Notes: generated by a model from the sequence alone, not told the origin. 5,915 bases of DNA from Acidimicrobiia bacterium (GCA_016650415.1 JAENVU010000143.1:1-5915); one strand, 5' to 3'. Counted from the stretch's first letter, positions 1-5,408 are shown. Numbers and translations: made by a program.

Positions 1-1
1 G

Positions 2-706
2 GGCCACCAGGTCGAGTACAACCGCTGGTACGAGCGCGACCACTTCTACGCCGGGTGCATGATCGGTGCGTGGACGATCAGCGGCACCCGCTACGTCGCG
101 ACCCGTGACCACAAGGCGGTCCGGTTTCCCACCGACACGACCGTCATCCCCGACCTCCGCGCTGGGTCCTACGTCGCGATCTACTGGATCCTCGCCGGAA
201 AGTTCGGCGAATGGGTGCAGTGGGGCACCGACCAGGTCAACTGGTTGCACGACAACGACCGGATGTTCGAAGCGCGCGACCACGTCCACACCGCGATGTA
301 CAAGTACAAGGGTGAAGCGCACGCGGACGCCGACGGCGTTCCCGCGGAACTCGCGCTGGACCGCGGCTATCCCGGGCTCGTCGTCATGATGGCCGAGCCC
401 TCGGAGGGCAAGGACTCGAAGTGGCTCACCGAATGGGTGACCGCCCGCAGCGTCGCGCCGGCCGATCAGGTCACCGCGCTCGGCTCCGTGCCGCTCCTCG
501 CGAATGCGCCGAAGGACGTCCCTCTCACGCCCGAGACCGAGCGGCTCACGTTGCTGTGGTGGAGTGAGCGGGACCCCCTCGAAGACTGGGCTGCGTACGA
601 AGCGTTCGCGGCCGACCTCGCCACGGCGGGCGGCAAGGTCGTCTTCGCCGCACCGTTCATCAAGACGATTCCCGGCACCGACACCTACACCGACCAGCTC
701 TGGTAG
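2..706 (+). CDS. EthD/Dabb-like dimeric alpha/beta-barrel protein, 5' end missing
   Basis: The reading frame is open from base 2 and ends at TAG 704-706, giving 234 visible residues; the true start lies left of the window. The Met at base 59 is internal, because the coding sequence just before it already carries a conserved-looking stretch (EYNRWYERDHFYAGC). A motif of type YNxWYxxxH near an N-terminus is characteristic of EthD-like and Dabb ferredoxin-fold proteins, which often act in oxidative catabolism as small dimeric enzymes or accessory factors. A second half, from about visible residue 110 (LVVMMAEPSEG) to the end, looks like a second alpha+beta module. This would make the protein a two-module barrel longer than the roughly 100-residue single-domain EthD proteins. 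No signal peptide or membrane segment is visible. The gene converges on the GntR gene with a 14-bp gap. Fold assignment is moderately supported; the catalytic role is unknown. Confidence 0.6.
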   Translation, partial: GHQVEYNRWYERDHFYAGCMIGAWTISGTRYVATRDHKAVRFPTDTTVIPDLRAGSYVAIYWILAGKFGEWVQWGTDQVNWLHDNDRMFEARDHVHTAMYKYKGEAHADADGVPAELALDRGYPGLVVMMAEPSEGKDSKWLTEWVTARSVAPADQVTALGSVPLLANAPKDVPLTPETERLTLLWWSERDPLEDWAAYEAFAADLATAGGKVVFAAPFIKTIPGTDTYTDQLW

Positions 707-712
707 CGCGGG

Positions 713-732
713 GCGCGGGGTCAGTCCCGCGC
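713..732. terminator. GC hairpin at convergent junction, possible bidirectional terminator
   Basis: GCGCGGG (713-719) pairs perfectly with CCCGCGC (726-732) across a 6-base loop. The hairpin starts 7 bases after the stop of the EthD-like gene and spans the stop codon of the GntR gene (721-723, minus strand). There is no T-run on either side, so it is not a classical intrinsic terminator. Hairpins lacking a U-tract are often proposed as terminators in high-GC actinobacteria. Seen directly: the stem and its position. Inferred: the function. Confidence 0.35.
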
Positions 733-1368
733 GCCCTCGAGGGTCGTGTGCAGATGATCCCGGAGAAACGCGACCGCCTCGTCGACCCGGCCGGACACTG
801 CGTGATCACACAAGGTTCGGTGTTCCGCGATCACGTCGTGATGACCACGCGGTGCCCCGATGGCCAGGACTTGGAACCGTTGGGAGTGCTCGGCCAGACC
901 GTCGATCAGTTCGAGCATGCGGGCGTTGGGACATCGGGCCAGCAACGCCGCGTGAAACGCGCGGTGGGCCGCGAGGATCTCTCCGAGTGGACGCGCCGAA
1001 CGCAACGCGGTCTCGTACTCGGTGCAGGTGCGCTCGATCTCGGCTCGGAGTTGGTCGTCGGCACGTCCCAGTGACTCCGCCAAGGCCACCGGTTCGAGGA
1101 GCAACCGGAGTTCGTAGACCTCTTCCACGTCGCGAATCGATGCCTCGGCAACCCGCGCCCCGCGTCGAGGACGAAGCTCGACGAACCCCACGCCGGCGAG
1201 TCGTTGCAGCGCCTCCCGCACCGGCGTCGGGCTGACCTGCCACCGTTGGGCCAGATCCTCGGCCCGGAGCGGAGTGCCCGGCGGGAACACGCCCTCGAGG
1301 ATCGCGTCGCGCAGCCGATCGTCGACCCACTGCGTGCGGGTGCCGGGCGCGCTCGAGGTTGACGGCAT
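721..1368 (-). CDS. GntR family transcriptional regulator, FadR/FCD subfamily
   Basis: This 215-residue protein has the usual length for FCD-type GntR regulators. Residues about 12-75 form the winged helix-turn-helix, with the signature VSPTPVREALQRL at 45-57 and the wing LRPRRGARV at 65-73. Residues about 80-210 form the helical FCD effector domain, containing ELRLLLEP (86-93), FH (138-139), EHR (182-184) and DHL (204-206). Candidate metal or effector ligands are H139, H183 and H205; the position that is usually Asp in the D-x-x-F-H motif is His135. The frame stays open upstream to 1629, but an earlier start would run into the divergent gene, whereas ATG 1368 places the HTH at the normal distance from the N-terminus. 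No Shine-Dalgarno precedes it, and a -10 hexamer seven bases upstream suggests a leaderless mRNA. It probably controls the divergent catabolic operon and itself, with an organic acid or pathway intermediate as inducer (inference). Confidence 0.93.
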   Translation of the reverse strand: MPSTSSAPGTRTQWVDDRLRDAILEGVFPPGTPLRAEDLAQRWQVSPTPVREALQRLAGVGFVELRPRRGARVAEASIRDVEEVYELRLLLEPVALAESLGRADDQLRAEIERTCTEYETALRSARPLGEILAAHRAFHAALLARCPNARMLELIDGLAEHSQRFQVLAIGAPRGHHDVIAEHRTLCDHAVSGRVDEAVAFLRDHLHTTLEGARD

Positions 1369-1387
1369 GTTCCATATTCTATAGATT
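1359..1387 (+). promoter_or_regulatory. Probable vegetative promoter of the catabolic operon
   Basis: A near-consensus -35 element TTGACG (1359-1364) is followed by a 17-bp spacer and the -10 hexamer TAGATT (1382-1387). Transcription would begin around 1394, giving a leader of about 27 bases with a Shine-Dalgarno at 1409-1413. The -35 lies inside the first codons of the divergent GntR gene. An alternative -10, TATAGA (1380-1385), would have a poor 15-bp spacer. This short A/T-rich patch stands out in otherwise GC-rich DNA. Confidence 0.6.
1376..1387. promoter_or_regulatory. Near-palindrome between divergent promoters, candidate GntR operator
   Basis: The sequence ATTCTATAGATT is a 12-bp inverted repeat with five of six pairs matching and a perfect 8-bp core TCTATAGA (1378-1385). 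Its centre is the exact junction of the two oppositely oriented -10 hexamers, so a protein bound here would block both promoters. GntR-family dimers commonly bind short palindromes next to their own gene. The symmetry may instead result only from two -10 boxes that both begin TAGA, so operator function is inference. Confidence 0.4.
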
Positions 1388-1403
1388 TTCCGGGAGACCG
1401 CAA
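1376..1403 (-). promoter_or_regulatory. Probable promoter of the GntR gene, leaderless transcript
   Basis: On the minus strand, TAGAAT (1381 down to 1376) fits the actinobacterial -10 pattern TANNNT. Exactly seven bases separate it from the ATG at 1368, so transcription would begin at or very near the A of the start codon. A weak -35, TTGCGG (1403 down to 1398), has a 16-bp spacer. Leaderless mRNAs with this -10-to-ATG spacing are common in actinobacteria, and the absence of any Shine-Dalgarno before the ATG agrees. Confidence 0.5.
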
Positions 1404-1408
1404 CCACC

Positions 1409-1413
1409 GGGAG
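1409..1413 (+). promoter_or_regulatory. Ribosome binding site of the FAH-family gene
   Basis: GGGAG lies 7 bases upstream of ATG 1421 and fixes that start. A second copy of the surrounding 8-mer CCGGGAGA lies 17 bases upstream, at 1390-1397, close to the predicted transcription start. Confidence 0.7.
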
Positions 1414-1420
1414 AATCCTC

Positions 1421-2275
1421 ATGCGCATTGCCCGCTTCGACCACGCCGGCACGATCGTGACCGGCGCCTGCGCGCCCGGCGCCGACGGCCTCGCGGTCCT
1501 CGGCGACACCGACCCGATCGCCCTGCTGTCCGCCGGTGCGTCCGCGATCGAACACGCCATCGCCGGCGCAACCGAGACGGTCCCGTTCGCCGGCGCGCGT
1601 CTGCGGGCCCCGATCCCCCGGCCCCCCAAGTTCCTCGCGATCGGCCTGAACTACGCCGACCATTGCGCCGAAGCCGGTATGCCCGCGCCCGACTTCCCGG
1701 TGTTCTTCAACAAGCAGACGACGTGTGTCATCGGTCCGGGCGACGCCATCCACGTTCCGCGGGCTTCGGCGCTCGTGGATTACGAATGCGAGTTGGGGAT
1801 CGTGATCGGACGCCGGTGTCGCCACGTTCCGGCCGACCGAGCGCTCGACGTGATCGCCGGGTACACCGTCGTCAACGACATCACCGTCCGCGATTGGCAA
1901 CTCCGCGCGCCGACGATGACGATCGGCAAGAGCTTCGACACCCACGGACCGATCGGTCCTTGGATCGTCACCCCCGACGAGATCCCCGACCCCCAGGCGT
2001 TGGGCCTGCGCACGTGGGTCAACGGTGAACTGCTCCAGGACGCGACGACCGCGGGAATGATCTTCAGCTGCGCGCAGCAGATCGAAACGCTGACGACCGC
2101 GTTCACCCTCGAACCGGGCGACATCATCGCGACCGGTACACCCGCCGGGGTCGGGATGCTGCGCCAACCACCGCGCTGGCTGGTCCCGGGCGACGTCGTC
2201 GCGGTCGAGGTCGATGGCATCGGTCGACTGGAGAATCCCGTGATCGCCGAACCCGCCGACACCGCCACGATGTAG
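1421..2275 (+). CDS. Fumarylacetoacetate hydrolase (FAH) family protein
   Basis: This 284-residue protein has an N-terminal region (about 1-65) followed by the FAH catalytic domain (about 66-278). The catalytic His/Glu pair is visible in NYADHCAE (N77, H81, E84). The metal-binding acids are E122 and E124 in DYECELGIVIG and D153 in VVNDIT. GKSFDTHGPIGPW (169-181) and the glycine-rich GTPAGVG (239-245) are also family hallmarks, so the active site looks complete. Family members hydrolyse C-C bonds of acylpyruvates or fumarylacetoacetate, or isomerise or decarboxylate hydroxyhexadienedioates as in homoprotocatechuate degradation. Beside an extradiol dioxygenase, the likely role is processing of the ring-opened product in the cytoplasm (inference); hydrolase, isomerase and decarboxylase cannot be told apart from sequence alone. 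It is the first gene of the operon, and its stop overlaps the ribosome binding site of the next gene. Confidence 0.92.
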   Translation: MRIARFDHAGTIVTGACAPGADGLAVLGDTDPIALLSAGASAIEHAIAGATETVPFAGARLRAPIPRPPKFLAIGLNYADHCAEAGMPAPDFPVFFNKQTTCVIGPGDAIHVPRASALVDYECELGIVIGRRCRHVPADRALDVIAGYTVVNDITVRDWQLRAPTMTIGKSFDTHGPIGPWIVTPDEIPDPQALGLRTWVNGELLQDATTAGMIFSCAQQIETLTTAFTLEPGDIIATGTPAGVGMLRQPPRWLVPGDVVAVEVDGIGRLENPVIAEPADTATM

Positions 2276-2280
2276 GAGGT
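2274..2280 (+). promoter_or_regulatory. Strong ribosome binding site overlapping the FAH gene stop codon
   Basis: AGGAGGT is close to the perfect anti-16S complement. It begins inside the TAG stop (2273-2275) of the FAH gene and lies 4 bases before ATG 2285. The layout suggests strong, coupled translation of the dioxygenase. Confidence 0.8.
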
Positions 2281-2284
2281 CCTG

Positions 2285-3187
2285 ATGCCACTGCACCGAC
2301 TCACCCATGTGACTCTGGCCGCACCCGACCCAGCCGCTGCCTCGGACTTCTACGCCGAGTTCGGATTGATCCCGACCACCTCGGGCCGGTTCGCGACCGA
2401 GGACGGTGGTGAACAGCTCCGGCTCGTCGAAGGCGCCCACCGCCGCGTGCTGGAACTCGGTCTCGGTGTCGAATCCACCGACGACCTGGATCAGATCGGC
2501 CCCCGGCTCGCGGAACACGGCTTCGCCGCCGAACGCGACGGCGACGAACTCCGAACGCATGATCCGGTGACCGGGATGGACCTGCTGATCACGGTCGCCG
2601 CCCCGGTCACGAGTGCGCCTCGGTCGGCCGCGTCGGCGAACGCTCCGGGGGCGATCACCCGCAGGAACCAACGCGCCGAGCCCATCGATCGGGCGGAGTC
2701 GGTGCGACCGCGCAAACTCGGCCACGTGGTGATCGGTTCGACCGATCACGCCGCAACGCAGCGTCTGTTCACCGACGGACTCGGCTTCGCGATCAGCGAC
2801 GAGATCCCGGGGATCGCAGCCTTCCTGCGGTGTTCCACCGATCACCACAACGTGCTCGTGCAGGATGCGCCGACGACCTATGTCCACCACACGTCGTGGC
2901 AGGTCGACGACGTCGACGAGATCGGCCGCGGCGCCCGGCACATGCTGGACGGCGATCCGAACCGCCACGTCTGGGGGCTCGGTCGCCACTACCTCGGATC
3001 CAACTTCTTCTGGTATCTGCGCGATCCCGCGGGAACCTTCGCCGAGTACTACGCCGATCTCGACGTCATCGACGATCCCAGCGGGTGGACGCCCCGCCAG
3101 ATGACCGATGCGCGCGCGTTGTACGCATGGGGGCCTCCGCCGCCGCTCGAGTTCGTCGCCCCGACCGACTTGGAGACTCACTCGTGA
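2285..3187 (+). CDS. VOC superfamily two-domain extradiol-type ring-cleavage dioxygenase
   Basis: This 300-residue protein has the length and two-domain layout of type I extradiol dioxygenases. Domain 1 (about 4-105) begins LTHVTLAAPD. After an Ala/Arg-rich linker (about 106-140), domain 2 begins KLGHVVIGS. The 2-His-1-carboxylate iron site appears intact: H147 in GHVVI, H201 or H202 in VHHTSWQVDD, and E254 in TFAEYYAD. The stretch 233-254 (GRH...WYLRDPAGTFAE) follows the extradiol dioxygenase signature except for Trp243 where an aliphatic residue or Phe is usual. Such enzymes use Fe(II) and O2 to cleave catechols next to the two hydroxyls. Genes for a hydroxylase downstream and an FAH enzyme upstream support meta cleavage in this operon. 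The substrate cannot be named. The extended C-terminal tail (about 262-300, with a GPPPP motif at 283-287) lies beyond the last metal ligand and may shape the active-site entrance (inference). Confidence 0.88.
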   Translation: MPLHRLTHVTLAAPDPAAASDFYAEFGLIPTTSGRFATEDGGEQLRLVEGAHRRVLELGLGVESTDDLDQIGPRLAEHGFAAERDGDELRTHDPVTGMDLLITVAAPVTSAPRSAASANAPGAITRRNQRAEPIDRAESVRPRKLGHVVIGSTDHAATQRLFTDGLGFAISDEIPGIAAFLRCSTDHHNVLVQDAPTTYVHHTSWQVDDVDEIGRGARHMLDGDPNRHVWGLGRHYLGSNFFWYLRDPAGTFAEYYADLDVIDDPSGWTPRQMTDARALYAWGPPPPLEFVAPTDLETHS

Positions 3188-3240
3188 ACCCGACCGGCCA
3201 GCCACTGGAGACCCGCGCGTCGATCCCGTGGGATGCCTGA
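3184..3240 (+). CDS. Possible 18-codon leader or coupling ORF between dioxygenase and hydroxylase
   Basis: A GTG at 3184 overlaps the dioxygenase stop (GTGA) and is preceded by GGAGA (3172-3176) at ideal spacing. It opens an 18-codon frame reading MNPTGQPLETRASIPWDA that ends at TGA 3238-3240. The end overlaps ATG 3233 and sits 4 bases before ATG 3245, the two candidate hydroxylase starts, which themselves lack a good Shine-Dalgarno. The geometry suits termination-reinitiation that carries ribosomes into the hydroxylase gene. The peptide matches no family I recognise, and short open frames are frequent in GC-rich DNA, so it may be fortuitous. Confidence 0.3.
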   Translation: MNPTGQPLETRASIPWDA

Positions 3241-3244
3241 GCCG

Positions 3245-4678
3245 ATGACGGAGACCGATGTCGATGTCGTGGTGGTCGGCTGCGGACCGGTCGGCGCCAC
3301 GCTCGGCAACCTGCTCGGCACCGCCGGGATGACCTCGGCAATCTTCGAACGCGAGACCGACGTCTACCACCTTCCCCGCGCGTCCCACTTCGACGGCGAG
3401 ATCATGCGCGTCTTCCAATCCGTCGGGCTCGCCGACGCGATCACGCCCCTGACCTCGGGGATCGACGGCATGGACTTCCTCGACGCCACGGGTGAGCGGC
3501 TCTTCGGGTTCGTGTCGCCACCCGGCGTGGGCCCGTCGGGGTGGGCGAACGACTACATGTTCTCGCAGCCGGAGCTCGAGCGGGAACTCCGGCGCGGCCT
3601 GGACCGCTTCCCCACCGTCACGTTGCACGACGGCCACGAGGTCGAAACCGTCACGGATACCGGAGACGGCACCGTTGTCACGGTTCGCGACCTCGCGACC
3701 GGCACGACCCGCACCGTCCGCGCCAGGTTCGTGGTCGGTACCGACGGGGCCCGGTCGATCACGCGAGCTGCGATCGGATCCGAGCTCGACGACTACGGGT
3801 TCGATCAGCCCTGGCTCGTCATCGACACCAACCTGCTCCGACCAGTCGATCTCCCCTCCGTGGCCGTGCAGTACTGCGACCCGAACCGCCCGGCCACCTT
3901 CATCCCTCACGGTGGCGTGCGCCGTCGGTGGGAGATCATGGCCATGCCCGGCGACGACCTGGACGAGTTGCAGAGTGCGGAGCGCGTCGCCCAGTTGCTC
4001 TCGCGTTGGATCGACCCGGACGAGGTCGAGATCGTTCGTGCGGTCGTCTACACCTTCCATGCCCTCGTCGCGCGGAACTGGCGGCGCAACCGCGTGATGA
4101 TCGCGGGCGACAGCGCACATCAGATGCCCCCGTTTCTCGGACAAGGTATGTGCGCCGGTATTCGCGACGTGACCAACCTCGCGTGGAAGCTCGGCGCCGT
4201 GCTCGAGGGTGCACCTCTCACTCTGCTCGACTCCTACCAGCCCGAACGCGAACCACACGCGCGTCGGGTCATCGAGACTGCGGTGGCCGCCGGTCGGATC
4301 ATCCAGACCACCGATCCCGAGGTCGCGCGGGCCCGGGACGAGAGCTTTCGCGCCGCGGGCGGAGGGTCCGGACCCGACCAGAGTTTCCTCGGCCCGCTCG
4401 GGCCCGGGCTGCACGGTTTCGGCGGGGGCACGCCGATTCCCCAGGTCCGGGAGAGTGACACCGCGCTTGGATCCGGCTTCGCGCTGGTCACCGGCGACCG
4501 ATCCGTCGCGGCGGTCGCGCCCGATGACATCCCCGTCGTCGTCATCACCGAGCTGGAGTCATGGTTCCGCGAGCGCGACTGCGATCTCGCGCTCGTGCGG
4601 CCCGACCGCTACGTCTTCGGCACGGCTCGGGCCGACGAAGTGGATACGCTCGTCGGTGCACTTCGTGCACACTTATGA
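3245..4678 (+). CDS. MhpA-like FAD-dependent aromatic hydroxylase (flavoprotein monooxygenase)
   Basis: From ATG 3245 this is a 477-residue class A flavoprotein monooxygenase; from the in-frame ATG 3233 it would be 481 (numbering below uses 481). The FAD-binding site is GCGPVG (16-21). The second conserved region is VVGTDGARS (167-175), with the DG motif at D171-G172. The ribose-contact GD motif is in AGDSAHQMPPFLGQGM (291-306). The stretch YHLPRASHFDGEIMRVF (45-61) resembles 3-(3-hydroxyphenyl)propionate hydroxylases (MhpA). The C-terminal thioredoxin-like region ends ALVRPDRYVFGTA (453-465) as in MhpA and phenol hydroxylases, but the protein is shorter than MhpA of about 550 residues. It would ortho-hydroxylate a phenolic substrate using NAD(P)H and O2 to make the catechol for the VOC enzyme (inference). 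The start at 3245 is preferred because it lies just after a short upstream frame and gives normal spacing to the FAD motif. No strong Shine-Dalgarno supports either start. The stop forms an ATGA overlap with the next gene. Confidence 0.92.
   Translation: MTETDVDVVVVGCGPVGATLGNLLGTAGMTSAIFERETDVYHLPRASHFDGEIMRVFQSVGLADAITPLTSGIDGMDFLDATGERLFGFVSPPGVGPSGWANDYMFSQPELERELRRGLDRFPTVTLHDGHEVETVTDTGDGTVVTVRDLATGTTRTVRARFVVGTDGARSITRAAIGSELDDYGFDQPWLVIDTNLLRPVDLPSVAVQYCDPNRPATFIPHGGVRRRWEIMAMPGDDLDELQSAERVAQLLSRWIDPDEVEIVRAVVYTFHALVARNWRRNRVMIAGDSAHQMPPFLGQGMCAGIRDVTNLAWKLGAVLEGAPLTLLDSYQPEREPHARRVIETAVAAGRIIQTTDPEVARARDESFRAAGGGSGPDQSFLGPLGPGLHGFGGGTPIPQVRESDTALGSGFALVTGDRSVAAVAPDDIPVVVITELESWFRERDCDLALVRPDRYVFGTARADEVDTLVGALRAHL
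4656..4670 (+). promoter_or_regulatory. Hairpin covering the expected ribosome-binding region of the first DUF202 gene
   Basis: GTGCAC (4656-4661), loop TTC, GTGCAC (4665-4670) forms a perfect 6-bp stem ending 4 bases before ATG 4675. No purine-rich Shine-Dalgarno precedes that ATG. With the 4-bp ATGA overlap, this suggests the DUF202 gene is translated only by ribosomes that have finished the hydroxylase gene and melted the stem (inference). Confidence 0.3.
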
Positions 4679-5052
4679 CGAGCGACTCCTCCAAGGAACC
4701 TGCCGCGCCGACTCCCGTGGTCGAATCCGAACCCGATGTGCGGTTCACCTACGCCAACGAGCGCACGTTCCTCGCCTGGAACCGCACGGCCCTCGCGCTC
4801 ATCGCGACCGGCGTGGCCGCGACCCAGCTCCTGCCCAAGTTCGGCATCGCGTTCGGTCGCCGACTGCTCGGGTTGCCGCTCATCACCCTCGGTGCCGTCA
4901 TCGCCATCACGAGCTACCGGTACTGGCAGCAGAACCAAACCGCCATGCGCCGGGGTCAACCGATCCCCCGCTCGCCGATGCCCCTGGTGCTGTCCATCGG
5001 CATCGGCATCATCGCGATCATTGCCGTGCTCCTGGGTGCGTTCGAGACCTGA
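4675..5052 (+). CDS. DUF202 family (YidH-like) small membrane protein
   Basis: This 125-residue protein has a polar, acidic N-terminus of about 25 residues followed by the DUF202 signature NERTFLAWNRTALALIATGVA (about 28-48). It has three likely transmembrane segments: about 33-53, 64-83 and 102-121. The loop YWQQNQTAMRRGQ (83-95) between the second and third segments is polar and basic. The length and three-helix layout match YidH-like proteins, whose molecular function is not established. The start is ATG 4675, which overlaps the hydroxylase stop by 4 bases; an in-frame upstream extension would run deep into the hydroxylase. Co-translation places it in the catabolic operon, but whether it helps uptake or efflux of the aromatic or is a bystander cannot be told. 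Confidence 0.88.
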   Translation: MTSDSSKEPAAPTPVVESEPDVRFTYANERTFLAWNRTALALIATGVAATQLLPKFGIAFGRRLLGLPLITLGAVIAITSYRYWQQNQTAMRRGQPIPRSPMPLVLSIGIGIIAIIAVLLGAFET

Positions 5053-5384
5053 TGGGTGAAGCGCTCGCAGCCGACGACGACGGCCTCGCGCCCGAGCGGA
5101 CCGCGCTGGCCTGGAATCGCACCGGCATGGCGTTCCTCGTCGCGATCGCCGCGGTCGGACGCCGACTCTGGCCCTTGGACCAAGGCAACCACACCATCAT
5201 CCTCTGGGTGCTGGCCGGAGCGGCGCTGGCGTTCCTCGGGAGTCTGTGGTCGGCGTCACGGTTACGAACCCACGCCCGGTACCAGGGCGACACCCTCGAC
5301 CCGCATGCGTACCGGCTCGTCACTCTCGGAACCCTGACCCTCGCCGTCGCCGGGATCGTGTTCGCGTTCTTTCCCGAGAACTGA
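5052..5384 (+). CDS. Second DUF202 family small membrane protein
   Basis: This 110-residue protein starts at ATG 5052, sharing one base with the preceding stop (TGATG). It carries the same signature as its neighbour, PERTALAWNRTGMAFLVAIA (about 14-33), showing the pair are divergent paralogues. Likely transmembrane segments are about 21-37, 47-67 and 88-107, with a basic loop SRLRTHARYQ (69-78) between the second and third. Adjacent DUF202 pairs are known elsewhere (yidG/yidH in E. coli and, from memory, Rv2272/Rv2273 in M. tuberculosis), so the two may form a heteromeric membrane complex (inference). No good Shine-Dalgarno is present and translation is probably coupled. It is the last gene of the operon. 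Confidence 0.86.
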   Translation: MGEALAADDDGLAPERTALAWNRTGMAFLVAIAAVGRRLWPLDQGNHTIILWVLAGAALAFLGSLWSASRLRTHARYQGDTLDPHAYRLVTLGTLTLAVAGIVFAFFPEN

Positions 5385-5395
5385 ACCCCACTTCC

Positions 5396-5408
5396 CCGCG
5401 CGGCGCGG
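5396..5408. terminator. Short GC inverted repeat between convergent genes, weak terminator candidate
   Basis: CCGCG (5396-5400), loop CGG, CGCGG (5404-5408) lies in the 24-bp gap between the second DUF202 stop and the LLM gene stop. No T-run follows on either strand. Its placement resembles the hairpin at 713-732, and it could terminate transcripts from both sides, but a 5-bp stem made of C and G is easily found by chance in this DNA. Confidence 0.25.

Noticed and set aside
1390..1414. Direct repeat CCGGGAGA (1390-1397 and 1407-1414) in the operon leader as a regulator binding site
   Set aside because: The second copy is simply the ribosome binding site, and an 8-base purine/GC match over such a short distance is weak; no third copy is present.
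1369..1629. N-terminal extension of the GntR regulator by 87 residues
   Set aside because: It would overlap the promoter and the start of the FAH gene. The extension shows no domain, and the start at 1368 gives normal GntR length and a matching -10.
1379..4414. A 1011-codon open frame on the minus strand opposite the catabolic operon
   Set aside because: It lies antisense to three genes with clear families and intact motifs. Its product is low-complexity, rich in Arg, Gly, Asp and Val with no recognisable domain, as expected of an antisense frame in GC-rich DNA.
4209..5051. Upstream extension of the second DUF202 protein through the hydroxylase and first DUF202 gene
   Set aside because: The frame is merely open; the extension is Arg/Ser/Pro-rich shadow sequence, whereas ATG 5052 overlaps the preceding stop and gives the expected DUF202 length.
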